Below are positions 54,599 to 64,000 of a stretch of 64,000 bases of DNA, in pieces; within the stretch, counting starts at the first letter, position 1; the number at the start of each line of letters is the position of its first letter. Both the position numbers and the translations under genes were made by a program. This DNA is from Neurospora tetrasperma FGSC 2508 (lineage: Eukaryota; Ascomycota; Sordariomycetes; Sordariales; Sordariaceae). Where the stretch lies: NCBI RefSeq assembly GCF_000213175.1, contig NW_009799102.1:632062-696061 (forward strand), in the 5' to 3' direction. Below the pieces are notes generated by a model that saw only the letters and a program-made list of their open reading frames with translations, had not been told where the DNA came from and did not search any database.

Positions 54599-56455
54599 AT
54601 GGCGGTCACTTGTCCGATATGTAACCAGGCCGTCAAGGGCCTCGACAAAATCAACAGCCACATTGATTCCGGCTGCCAGTCATTCCTCGAGACAGCCGCC
54701 GAGAGTGCCACTACCCAAGCTGAACCACAAAGTAGTGGACAACAGAGTACCCAGAACGGAAACCTACCACCAAGTTCAACCCAAAAGAAACGAAGTGCCG
54801 CCGACTTCTTCCAGACTCCTGCCAAACGACTGGCGGTGTCAAAGATACCCATTGCTTCGACACCCCTACCAGTCCATGGAAGTGCTGCTGCTTCGACTGC
54901 TGCGCAAAAACCGAGGACGGGGACGAAGAGGAGGTTTGATGAGGGACCGGGGTTGGATTCGCCTTCGATAGACGCGGCGAGGAATAGGAACGGAGGAGAT
55001 GGGAGCGCAGAGACACCACAACAAAACGTAACTCCTGGAGAAGGGGGAGTAGGAACAGGAGGAAGAGAAGCACAACCCAGCCCACCGATTCAACCGCTAG
55101 TGAAACGCACAAAACCGAACAACCGATCCGCTCCCCTGGCCGAGCGCATGCGCCCTGGCTCTCTCGACGACGTCTTCGGCCAAGACCTAGTCGGGCCCAA
55201 CGGCGTCTTGCGCGCGCTGATCGAAACCGACCGAGTCCCGTCCATGATCCTCTGGGGCGGTTCGGGAACCGGCAAGACGACGATAGCGCGCTGCATCGCC
55301 CAACGAACAGGTAGCCGCTTCATCGAGCTGAACGCGACCAGCTCAGGTGTCGCCGAGTGCAAGAAGTATTTCGGGGAAGCGGCCAACGAGCTGCACCTCA
55401 CAGGTCGCCGCACCATCATCTTCTGCGACGAGATCCACCGCTTCACCAAGGCGCAACAAGACATATTCCTCAAACCCGTCGAAGCAGGCACCATCACGCT
55501 CATCGGCGCCACCACGGAAAACCCCTCCTTCAAAGTCGTACCCGCCTTGCTCTCTCGATGCCGGACTTTTACTCTCCAACCTCTATCTCGCGACGACCTC
55601 CAGCGCATCCTGCTACGAGCCCTCAAACAGGAAATAACCGACCAACACCTCCCTTTATCACCACTAATAGACGACGAACTACTTTCCTACCTCTGCGCCT
55701 TTGCCGACGGCGACGCTCGCACCGCGCTCAACCTCCTCGAACTCGCTCTATCCCTCACCACCACTTCACCCCCCTCAGACAACCAACCCCTTACCAAAGA
55801 ATCCATCAAAGCCTCCCTAACCAAAACTCTCGTCTACGACCGCGCCTCCGACCAACACTACGACACCATCTCCGCCTTCCACAAATCCATCCGCGGCTCC
55901 GACCCCGACGCCAGTCTGTACTACCTAGCGCGCATGCTCCAATCAGGCGAAGACCCCCTCTTCATTGCTCGTCGTCTCGTCGTCATCGCCTCCGAAGACG
56001 TCGGTCTCGCCGACAACTCCCTCTTGCCTCTCGCAACCGCCACCTACACCGCCACCCAACAAATCGGCATGCCCGAGGCGCGTATTCCCTTGGCGCATTG
56101 CACCGTAGCGCTTTGTTTGGCGCCCAAATCGACGAGGGCATACAGAGGGCTGAATAATGCGTTTTCGGCGCTCAGGGAACCGGGCGTGGCGGCGTTGCCT
56201 GTCCCCTTGCATTTACGGAATGCGCCGACGAGGTTGATGAAGGAGATGGGGTACGGCGCCGAGTATAAGTACCCCCCGAATTATAGGAATGGGAGGGTGA
56301 GGCAGGAGTATTTGCCGGGGGAGTTGGTGGGGAGAAAGTTTTTGGAGGAGAGGGATTTGGGGACCGAGGTGGATCCGGATGTGGAAATGGGGGAGGGGGA
56401 AATTGATGGGGAGGGGGAAATCAATGGGGAGGAAAGATTGAATGGGGCGACGTAG
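54599..56455 (+). CDS. mgs1: Mgs1/WRNIP1-type AAA+ ATPase with UBZ finger
   Basis: Intronless, 618 residues from the ATG at 54599; the frame runs 36 codons upstream, but the zinc finger then sits at the very N-terminus as in the family. Residues 5-26 form a UBZ4 ubiquitin-binding finger (Cys5, Cys8, His21, Cys26). Residues 30-170 are disordered, with two basic clusters. The AAA+ core starts near 180 (PLAERMRPGSLDDVFGQ), with Walker A GGSGTGKTT at about 220-228, Walker B IIFCDEIHRF near 273-282, sensor 1 IGATTENPSF and the arginine finger region LLSRCRTF. The C-terminal part carries the family tetramerisation region (EDVGLADNSLL, LAHCTVALCLAPKS). Mgs1/WRNIP1 handles stalled replication forks with PCNA and ubiquitin in the nucleus. 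The last 25 residues are acidic Gly/Glu repeats. A 266-codon frame inside it is a shadow. Confidence 0.95.
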   Translation: MAVTCPICNQAVKGLDKINSHIDSGCQSFLETAAESATTQAEPQSSGQQSTQNGNLPPSSTQKKRSAADFFQTPAKRLAVSKIPIASTPLPVHGSAAASTAAQKPRTGTKRRFDEGPGLDSPSIDAARNRNGGDGSAETPQQNVTPGEGGVGTGGREAQPSPPIQPLVKRTKPNNRSAPLAERMRPGSLDDVFGQDLVGPNGVLRALIETDRVPSMILWGGSGTGKTTIARCIAQRTGSRFIELNATSSGVAECKKYFGEAANELHLTGRRTIIFCDEIHRFTKAQQDIFLKPVEAGTITLIGATTENPSFKVVPALLSRCRTFTLQPLSRDDLQRILLRALKQEITDQHLPLSPLIDDELLSYLCAFADGDARTALNLLELALSLTTTSPPSDNQPLTKESIKASLTKTLVYDRASDQHYDTISAFHKSIRGSDPDASLYYLARMLQSGEDPLFIARRLVVIASEDVGLADNSLLPLATATYTATQQIGMPEARIPLAHCTVALCLAPKSTRAYRGLNNAFSALREPGVAALPVPLHLRNAPTRLMKEMGYGAEYKYPPNYRNGRVRQEYLPGELVGRKFLEERDLGTEVDPDVEMGEGEIDGEGEINGEERLNGAT

Positions 56456-57483
56456 GTGTTGGTTTACTTGAATGGGTGGGTGTGTGGTTTTGTTGGAATA
56501 GTATGATGTCTGGTTTGGGGTTGTAGGGCATTAAATGATGAGCATTTGAAGCGTCAAAAAAAGGTTATGGATAGGTTTTACTTGTTGGCGGCTGGCGTTT
56601 TGGTGTTAACTGTACATGTTGGCATAGCATTCATTGTTGGACTTTAGAAAGACATGGAACGAATCCATGGACCCTTCATTATAACATGGTTTTGATCAAT
56701 GATTGTGTTGTAATAGTGCCGGATTTGACGACTTCTACTCAATCAAGACACAATCCAGCTTCGGTTTGTTTATTTATTTGTTTTGTTTGAAAGTTTGGTA
56801 CAACAAAAGACGCACATTTTCAATAAAAATGGAAAAGGTATTTGGGCTTCTGTAGCGGATGAATGCCGTAAGGAGTACCCTCTTTTTGTATTCTTCAGTA
56901 TTAAGGATTTCGAAACAGATTGGGTAGAGGTCTGAGGAAAAGAGGCTTTCGTGGCCGTCTTAGGCCTTCGTTGTCCGTCGCTTCAACGAACACCAGGTTT
57001 TCGTCCCTGAGGAAGGCCAATGGATATGCTAGATACCTACCCTTTACTTGAACCAAGATTGAAGAATCAAGCTAACTAACAGATCAATTTTGTATCAAAT
57101 AGCCCTTGTTTGTTGGTTGTTTTGGAATAGAAGAGCTAGATCATACTAGACTTGGGAAACTTGCGGAGATCTTCATATATAGATATTATGACTTCCGATT
57201 TTAACGTTCCGAAGAAAGACGGGGGATATATATTTATACCATTGAGAGCCTTAATCATTGTCAACACTCTACAAACGGAGACGAGTTATTCTCTTCCATA
57301 GGTCAATAGAGCTCTAGGTTACCCTTATCGTACCCCTGTTCTGTCTACCTCATCAGAAGAACCAAACTAACAAACAAACTGGTATTGTCTTGAATCATGT
57401 TAAATTGCACATTGCTGGTCATCAAGTCGTCTACCCACAAAATTCCCTAATATCATCCATCCATCCAAATCTTGAAGCTATCT
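56456..57483. other. 3' region between converging Mgs1 and HeLo-NACHT genes
   Basis: Both neighbours end here. The stretch is AT-richer than the rest of the region, with TATATATATTTATA-like sequence near 57230, and holds no gene that I can see. Confidence 0.5.
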
Positions 57484-60400
57484 CTATGATCCCGCGTGGC
57501 TCAGCAAGCCAGGCTTCATGTGTATACTCAGAGCTAGTATGGCAAATAGCAAAAGCCACCACATATGTTCTTGTAAGGGTTTGAGGTGGACTTTGCGGCC
57601 TATATCGAGCTTGGGGCTACTCTCAGTGTCAGCCTTGTTGCTGTTGCTGTCCAACTTCTCGTCGATTTGGGCGCCGAGGCTATCGTCAAGCTCGGTGTCC
57701 GTTTCCTTGATCTGTTTCGAAGCTGTCGATGATGCAAGCGCTTCAGCCGCCATGACCCTGGATAAGCCCAATGAGCGAATTGTTAGTGATTCTGTAAAGA
57801 TTGTTGGATGTTCGGATCATGCCGTACCTTCTCCGGTTTGCTATGGCTGCCATGAGGCTATCCTTGACCTCTAGATTCCTCTTATTATGCTCAGCTTTTC
57901 TATAGCGATCTGCAATTTATCAGTAGGGTTATTACGCATTGCACTTTTGCTAATCCATAGCCCGCTGTCGGTCGGAAATGTGATTGGCCAATCTCACCTA
58001 TGCGAAAACGAGCGAATGCGTCGTCCAAGAATTTTTCCATAATTGGGATCCCTGGGAGGACATTGTCCAGCTCTGCTCCGTGCTCAACTAACGGCTTCAT
58101 AGCCTTAAAAGTAATCATTACCATGAAGAGTGCACTATCAGCATGAAAACTTTCGAAGTGTCTCTGCCCCTTCAAGACGAGTTCTCTCCAGGGTGTGGTG
58201 GACAGTCCCCGCTCATTCACAAAAACTTCGTTCGGGGAGAAGTCTTGCGACAGCAAGTACTCTAGGAGCTCATGAAGCGGGCGTAATATTACGAGCCCCA
58301 GATGGTCGTAATCATACAAAAAGGGTAAGATAAGTGCATGGTAAAGTAGAGGAAACGGGGAAAATGGTGCACTCGGCGGTCGCAGCCTGACGGCTTGAAG
58401 CAGACGACCGACAGTGTTTACCAAGCCTGCCTCTACTGCCAACAGGAGTGACAATTGAAGTGATGACCGATTATAGGCTGGATCCAGAAACCGGGAGAAG
58501 CATGATTGTAATGCTGCTTCGTTGGTTGCGTAGTGTTCCCGTGGAATCGTCAGACTCAAACAGTCCGCAAGTTTTGCCAGAACCGGAAGAACGCTTTCGA
58601 GCGGTTCATGATCAATCGCGAGTAGCTCTTTGAATGACCCGCTTAAACGAGCGCCGTTTTGGCAATACAGATAAGACAGCTGCAATTCCATGCCCGCTAG
58701 TGCGCAAGCCACACTGAAGGCAGGATCTGATATCCGTAGCGGAGCCAGATCCCAGACCTTTGGGTTATCCAAAAATTCGAAGACAGTCCGATGTATGAAA
58801 TCGATGTTGGAATGCTCCGGAAAACCCCCAGACTTGTGTGTGAGTAACGACGAGTTGTGGTCCTCCTGCTCGATCCAGGGACATGTTTCCCTTGATGGGC
58901 ACCAACAAATATCAAGGTTGGAGTCAGCGTCGCTTCGGGACTGTTTACCCCAGTCAAATCGAGGTTCTACCTGTAAAAGGCCGCCGCAACGACTTCGCAA
59001 TCTTGCCACCATTGCGGAACAAATCTTGGGGGCTTCATGTACCGGAAAGTTTTCGAGTGGATGATTCGATGCACAGTCCATGCCGTTCCTGTCGAAAGAA
59101 GCGAGTTTGATGGTCTCCAATCCTTCGCTGGAATACGTCGATGCTACTTGTGTGTAAAGTATTTTCAAGGTCTTCGCCATCTGTTCGTGGTAACGACGGT
59201 CGACGCTATTGAGCATGTGCACAAAGAGGTCCTCCAGCTCCGGCGGAAGGTCATCGACCCGTTGGCACAGCTCTGCAACAGTGTCAGAAGCCGCAAACCC
59301 ATCTAGAATCGATCGGCAAGCCAATATAACCCACAAAAAAACACCCGAAGCCTTTTCAATGAGCTTGTGTGTAATGATGTCTGGTGATTGTTCGCCAGAA
59401 TCCACAAGAACTTCCATGTAATCGTGTGACCCAATGACATCGTCTATGTACTCCTTGATATCATTGCTCGTGAGACTCTCCATGTGAAGCTGGGGCACGC
59501 AGGAGAAGGCATTGTAACAGATCGCTATAGGCCGGCTGGAGACGATGACTTTGATTGCTGGGTTGGAGCAGAGACCCCTGATCAACTTGATCGCGTCGTG
59601 GAAGTTCCCTTGAAACTCGTCTAGTCCGTCGATGAACAAGCAGAATCGGTGTTTGGGCTGAAATTTCTTCGTCATAAACTCGGATGCAGCTCTCAGCTCT
59701 CCACTTGAAGGTGGGTCAGGCTCTTTATGAGCGTTGACCCGGACTTCCTGCCATAGCCGCGGCAGAGCCGAGGGTAAATAGGAGGATTCAGCCTCCAGAA
59801 GCCGATACAGGATTGCTCGAGAAAGTCCCTCGAGAGACTTCTGTTCTTGCGTTCCAAGCCCCCAGAAAAAGAAGGAACCGACTGTGAGTGGCAAGTCGCC
59901 TGCCCAAGCTTGCAATGGCGCCCTCGTGTCAGGATTGTCATGGAGATATTTCATCAGCGTAGACTTGCCGCTTCCCGCTTTACCGCAAATCCAGTATACA
60001 CCTGTCCCCGATCGAAGCCATTCAGACAGATCGTCCCACTCTGCTTCGCATCCTTCTCTCTCGCAAGCGGGTTTTAGCGCCCACTGAAGGGTCTTGACGT
60101 GGGCAGGTGAAACGCTGTCCTTCCTGTCATCCATGCAGCGAAACCATAGGCTCTTCAAGGCTCTATCTTGGTCTCGGGCCTCTTGCAGTATGTCATTTCC
60201 TTCCAGGCGGCCGTCGGCTGCTTGTTGAGGGAGCAGCTTGGCATTCTCCTTGTAAACGGACAACACCTCGTTCCTGATCAATGAGGCCAATAAAGAGACG
60301 GTCCGCTCAGAGGAATCTCCGGGGAGAAGAGCATCCAGTTTGGAAGTGAAATGAGATAGCTCCGCGATCAGGGTGTTGAATTTGTCCTTGTCCACGATCA

Positions 60401-60860
60401 TCCACCTCAACTTGTCCGATACTGGCGTGGTGACTTTTCGATGGTGGATTCGAAGTTGCATGGCATTGTAGTCATTCTTGAACTTTTCCATGAGAGATGA
60501 CACAATTGCCGAACTCTGAGATACGAGTAGTTGTGAATGGGGTCCATCCCTTTGCTCCACACCATAGCGCTGTTGAAGGGAGGAAGTTTCACTTAGAAGG
60601 TGTGTGATGCTGGAGAGTATGTGGGATACAGCTTCTCGGATGGTAGGGTTGTCGAGCCGTCGATCATAGTCTTCGTGAAGCAGACGCACGCGGTCTGCCC
60701 ATTGCAGTAAGACAGCTTTCTCAACATGAAGCTTGGTGTCCAAAGTATTGTAGTCGTGGCCGTAGGAACGGTAGGTAGAGAAATAGCCAAAAAGCTCAAC
60801 ACAACTCTTGAATACACCTGCCAGTCCGATGACGCCGACGGCGAACCCGACTGGCTCCAT
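57484..60860 (-). CDS. HeLo-NACHT NLR-like protein with C-terminal hydrophobic tail
   Basis: Three exons on the minus strand, 57998-60860, 57828-57909 and 57484-57757, give 1072 residues; both introns are GT-AG in agreeing phase. Read without splicing, the protein would end early at residue 986 and miss its tail. Order: a HeLo domain (prion-inhibition type, PF14479) at about 1-200, starting EPVGFAVGVIGLAGVFKSC; a NACHT/nephrocystin-like ATPase with Walker A CGKAGSGKST at about 292-301 and Walker B LFIDGLDEF near 408-416; then the helical segment usual in these proteins (ASGVFLWVILACRSILDG, LPPELEDLFVHML). No ankyrin, TPR or WD repeats follow. Near 1047-1062 is a hydrophobic stretch (MWWLLLFAILALSI), a possible tail anchor. 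HeLo domains are membrane-attacking cell-death effectors, and NACHT parts oligomerise on sensing; the trigger is unknown. Confidence 0.88.
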
Positions 60861-63047
60861 CGTGGTGAGAATAAACGCGATGAGATGGTGTGTGAGTGTA
60901 GAAGGTTTGAGTGAAAGAGAGGACAGCCACCCGCGCGAACCACGAAGATGTCACACAAACAGGAGAGGGGCTGAGTGAAGGTAGTATTGTTGGCGCAGTA
61001 GCGACTAGTTGTGGACCAATGAAAAGAGTAAGGCTATCGAGCCCATTGATTCGTCCTGTCCCTCTCGCTCTGAGGCATGATGGGGATTGAAGGACGTGGG
61101 TTGGTGGTGAAGTACATAGCAAGCTGGTTTGTGTCTGGTAATCGGTTCTTCGATCATGGGTTTGATAGGGTAGTTTTGGGGCGATATTGGACAATGCCTT
61201 CAAGAACAGAAGATATCACTCAGTCTCACGGCGTCACCGCAGATGAACGAACAAACCAGGATTCGATCTACCAACATGACAAGTGAGATCCCACTGGTCT
61301 TTTTTTTTTTTTTTACCTCGAGACTTCCACTCTCTCTCCCCTCATGGTCAAAACCCCTCGTGGCAGGCGTTCCTTCCACAGATGTAAAGAGTTGGCGTCG
61401 AGCACCTTCCGGTTCCCATTTCGGTGATGACGCACTCTTGAAAACTCTGCCGAATCGCCAAGGTGCAGATTTCGAGAGGGAAGGAGTGGAACTGAGGGAT
61501 AGAATTGAAGGGGCGGACGGAGCATGTAATTGGAAGGAGTGAGGGATGCCGACGACAGCTCTCATCGCCTTCATCTTTTCCCTTGGGCGCCTTGGCTCTC
61601 GCTGTGTCAAGATGGAGTCACAGGCCATTTTCCCCGTCTGTGCTGACTCTGGCCTGCCTTCCCCATCAGTTCTCTCTTCTCAGCAATGTCGCGATGATGA
61701 TCCAACCAAGGCACGTCATCCTCAAATCCAGTATAGGTACCTTCCACTTTAGGGTGCCTATGGCACTGTCACCTGTACTTGCGGCTTCTTCTGAACTTGG
61801 AGCCAGCCGCGTCCAATTCGAGGACTGGCGACAACATGGAAATCGCATCCGTCAGTCCATGGGTAATGCAGAAATGACACCGCATTTTCAGGTGAAGAAA
61901 GGCTGTGGTTTCCATCTACGCCATAACAAAATGGTTCGACTTTTCTCATCACTTCCTTGATTGTGAGGAACTCGGACAGCCCAACTGCGGGTGCCTTCGA
62001 CGAAAGCCCTGGGATCGCCAATTGCAGCCTGGAATGCCAGGGTCACGGGGACTACAGGAAGACCCTTTTCGGGTGCTGCCGGCCCGATAAGCCTCAAATC
62101 CACCCAATCAGTCCCTTTTGCAGGACGCTTTATGCTGACATGTAGCGTGCCATCGCGAAGCTTTTAGGGGACTAGCGCCCCCCTGAAGTGAGATCCAAGT
62201 AGGACCCTGAAGCCGATCTAACGGGACCCTTGACCGTCCATCTTCTTCCCTCCAATACCACCTACGTCAGCAACGGACGACAATTTTTATTTTCTTGACC
62301 TTCCAATAATTCGGTGCGTTCATAGAATGCTCTGGATCTAACGGAGCCGCATTGGATTGATGACATCCAGAATAGTTCATCCGTAAATCTGCCTCGCGAG
62401 TTCATGCCACGGAATCTGGGGAGACTTCCAGTGGTCCAACACCGTCCAAGGCGTCCTCTGGTTCGCATGTTCACCACCAGCTCTTCACTCCCGTAGATGA
62501 ACCCGGACACACGACTACCATAACCAGCGTTTAGGGATCCCTTTCCGTTATATATAGGTGTACCTTTTCGAAACGCTAGCTTCGTGGGATATCGTGTTGG
62601 ACCGTTATCTTGTCCATGTAGCCGACACTCCAACACTGCTGCCCTGTATCAGTCTGATCGACGTCGCGGTCAACTAGGAGAAAAAATACTTGAAACAGAC
62701 AACCCAATGGGCCGATTTCTAACCACACCGAAGGGATCATCGCTCACATGGCCCGTTGGTGGTTGAGTTGTCCTCTCTGCCATGGTTTTCAAAAAATGCC
62801 GAAGCAGGAAATGCCGTATCCTCATCCGTTCTCCGGCTCACAATGCCGCAGAGCCGTCATGGCATTCAGTAGTACCTTGTGGTATCCTCGTGAACACTGC
62901 TGGCATATATAAACTGAAACGATTTTCCTGATGCCGAAAAAAAGCAATCAGACAAGCCGACATCAGTGATCAGAGCCCTGGGATCTCCGCCGCTTTCTCA
63001 TCACCGCAGCCACTCAAACAAAACAAGAACCGAAAATACCATTCGAC
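60861..63047. other. Intergenic region
   Basis: About 2.2 kb. Its left part is the promoter of the HeLo-NACHT gene. A T tract of about 18 lies near 61300-61315. Short frames on both strands have no recognisable family. The right end holds the promoter of the small gene at 63048. Confidence 0.5.
62904..62914 (+). promoter_or_regulatory. TATA box for the small gene at 63048
   Basis: CATATATAAAC lies 134 bases before the ATG. The sequence between becomes C/A-rich (CACTCAAACAAAACAAGAACC), as in fungal leaders. Together they support real transcription of the short gene downstream. Confidence 0.5.
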
Positions 63048-63403
63048 ATGTCTAGCCCATCGCCACCCCAATCCACACAAGCATCTCTCAGTCGTATTCC
63101 GCCACATGTGCTACAGATGATTGAAGGGACGTCCGGAGTTCCAAGTCACGGGCCTTACACCTCTATCCTGAGGTGCAATGGTGAGATAACTGCTAGACTC
63201 TCGTCGTCGTCGTCCTGATTCTTAATCTGTTAAGAGTTCTCCTGGGACGGGACGAGCGCCAATTCCTACATTCCAGTGGCTGGAAGTCATTCACGGGTAA
63301 GTAATATCGTATTCCAGCTTGTTCGGATGCTAATCCCCAACAGAACCCGTCTTCGATCATTACGAGCGCAACAAAGGGGTCGACAGTAAAGAGACGACCA
63401 TGA
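63048..63403 (+). CDS. Possible small protein, 84 aa, three exons
   Basis: Proposed exons 63048-63180, 63235-63296 and 63344-63403. Donors GTGAGA and GTAAGT are good, the second intron has a GCTAAT branch site and AACAG acceptor, and the phases close on an 84-residue frame. The product starts MSSPSPPQSTQASLSRIPPH, has WDGTSANSYIPV in the middle and ends with a basic VKRRP tail. I know no family. Support comes from the TATA box, leader, start context (CGACATGT) and matched splice phases; the shortness means chance cannot be excluded. It has no signal peptide. Confidence 0.4.
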
Positions 63404-64000
63404 TATCATAGCAGACAGTGCGATAGAAGAGGTTGCGGTTCGAAACTTTTACAGATCCCTTCAAGGAAAGGGGGCATGGGAGAGACAGGGCAAGGACTGA
63501 TGATGATGGGTGATATGAATGTTGGAGAGTACACTGTCGACTAGTCGAAGCTATGCGCATTTGATAGGAGTTAGGCTGAATAGACATATCCATCACATCG
63601 TACCATGTCCCTACTTCATTGCGTTGTCTGAAACATGTTCCGTCGTTGTTTCCATTAGAGATTTCAGGTCTCGGGGAACATTTATGAACAAGTGGTCCGG
63701 ATATCGTTCAGTAGTGCAATGTCCTATTCCACTAGTTATCACGTTGAATTGATGCGCGGAAGATCCAATAAGTGTCGGGGGATAAGATGATGTTTTGATG
63801 AAACGAGGATATGTGACAGTCTCGGAGAGCTCGTATTGATTCGGGCGTGTCAGCCACTCCACTTCATTAAGCCACAAGCGAAGACTGGCAGTCGCAAAGC
63901 TACATAATCTGAATGGACAAAGGGAAGTGGGTTCGGTTCCAAAGTTTCACATGAATATCGTCTAATTTGATCGAGAAGGGACATTCATGAATGAGTGATG
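63404..64000. other. Right edge, no gene recognised
   Basis: Short frames on both strands, none supported. The window ends here, so part of another gene may begin outside. Confidence 0.5.

Noticed and set aside
55357-56157. 266-codon Arg/His/Pro-rich frame
   Set aside because: Overlapping frame shadow of the Mgs1-like ATPase; low-complexity composition is typical of a shifted reading.
63260-63395. Alternative splicing of the right-edge locus giving WLEVIHGTRLR
   Set aside because: Slightly recalls the start of a V-ATPase assembly factor, but the match is too short and the reading needs an extra intron; the 84-residue model is simpler.
1-64000. CRISPR arrays, rRNA genes, LTR elements or virus-like elements
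   Set aside because: No regular spacer arrays, no rRNA sequence, and no reverse transcriptase, integrase or capsid-like frame was seen on either strand.

Overview
The window is nuclear DNA of a filamentous ascomycete, most likely Sordariales (Neurospora/Sordaria type). The signs are short GT-AG introns (about 45-85 nt in most genes) with CTAAC/CTGAC-like branch sites, many TAGGTAGGTACCTACC-type short repeats between genes, one-gene transcription units with no operons, and the gene classes present: HET-domain and HeLo-NACHT incompatibility genes, a PTH11/rhodopsin-type receptor-like protein, small secreted proteins and a P450. The genus is inference; no marker gene settles it. I found 16 protein genes (two of them with uncertain models) and 2 tRNA genes.

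Layout. 1-3.6 kb: no gene, but a 375-bp inverted-repeat (foldback) element and a G-rich tract. 3.6-4.3 kb: a small acidic/basic protein of unknown function. 5.1-7.0 kb: a tandem pair of secreted cyanovirin-N-homology-like proteins with matching introns. 7.9-10.2 kb: HET-domain protein. 12.3-12.9 kb: a secreted protein with strong codon bias. On the minus strand follow a secreted amidase (15.1-16.9), a seven-helix PTH11-like protein (17.5-18.8) and an F-box protein (21.6-23.2). 24.2 kb: tRNA-Gly(UCC). 25.8-27.8 kb: a five-exon P450, convergent with an allantoate-permease-family MFS transporter (28.8-30.6). 33-36 kb: a coiled-coil protein whose 5' part seems to be split by a long intron filled with five decayed tandem repeats. 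36.2-38.1 kb: a mitochondrial DNAJC28/DUF1992 protein. 38.6 kb: intron-containing tRNA-Met(CAU). After a 7-kb stretch with no recognisable gene come a disordered conserved fungal protein (45.7-47.7), an ARMH3/DUF1741 protein (49.1-51.6), Isa1-type Fe-S assembly factor (52.8-53.7), the Mgs1/WRNIP1 AAA+ ATPase (54.6-56.5), a HeLo-NACHT NLR-like protein with a hydrophobic C-terminal tail (57.5-60.9), and a possible 84-residue protein (63.0-63.4).

How they fit together. The right half (36-56 kb) is mostly housekeeping: mitochondrial protein handling, Fe-S assembly, replication-stress ATPase, Golgi-associated ARMH3. The left half (3-35 kb) is accessory: secreted small proteins, an allorecognition-type HET gene, an environment-sensing membrane protein, and a P450/transporter pair that could act in one metabolic task. 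A second allorecognition/NLR gene lies at the right edge. Splice junctions were read by eye from consensus sites and reading-phase agreement; they are predictions, not transcript evidence.
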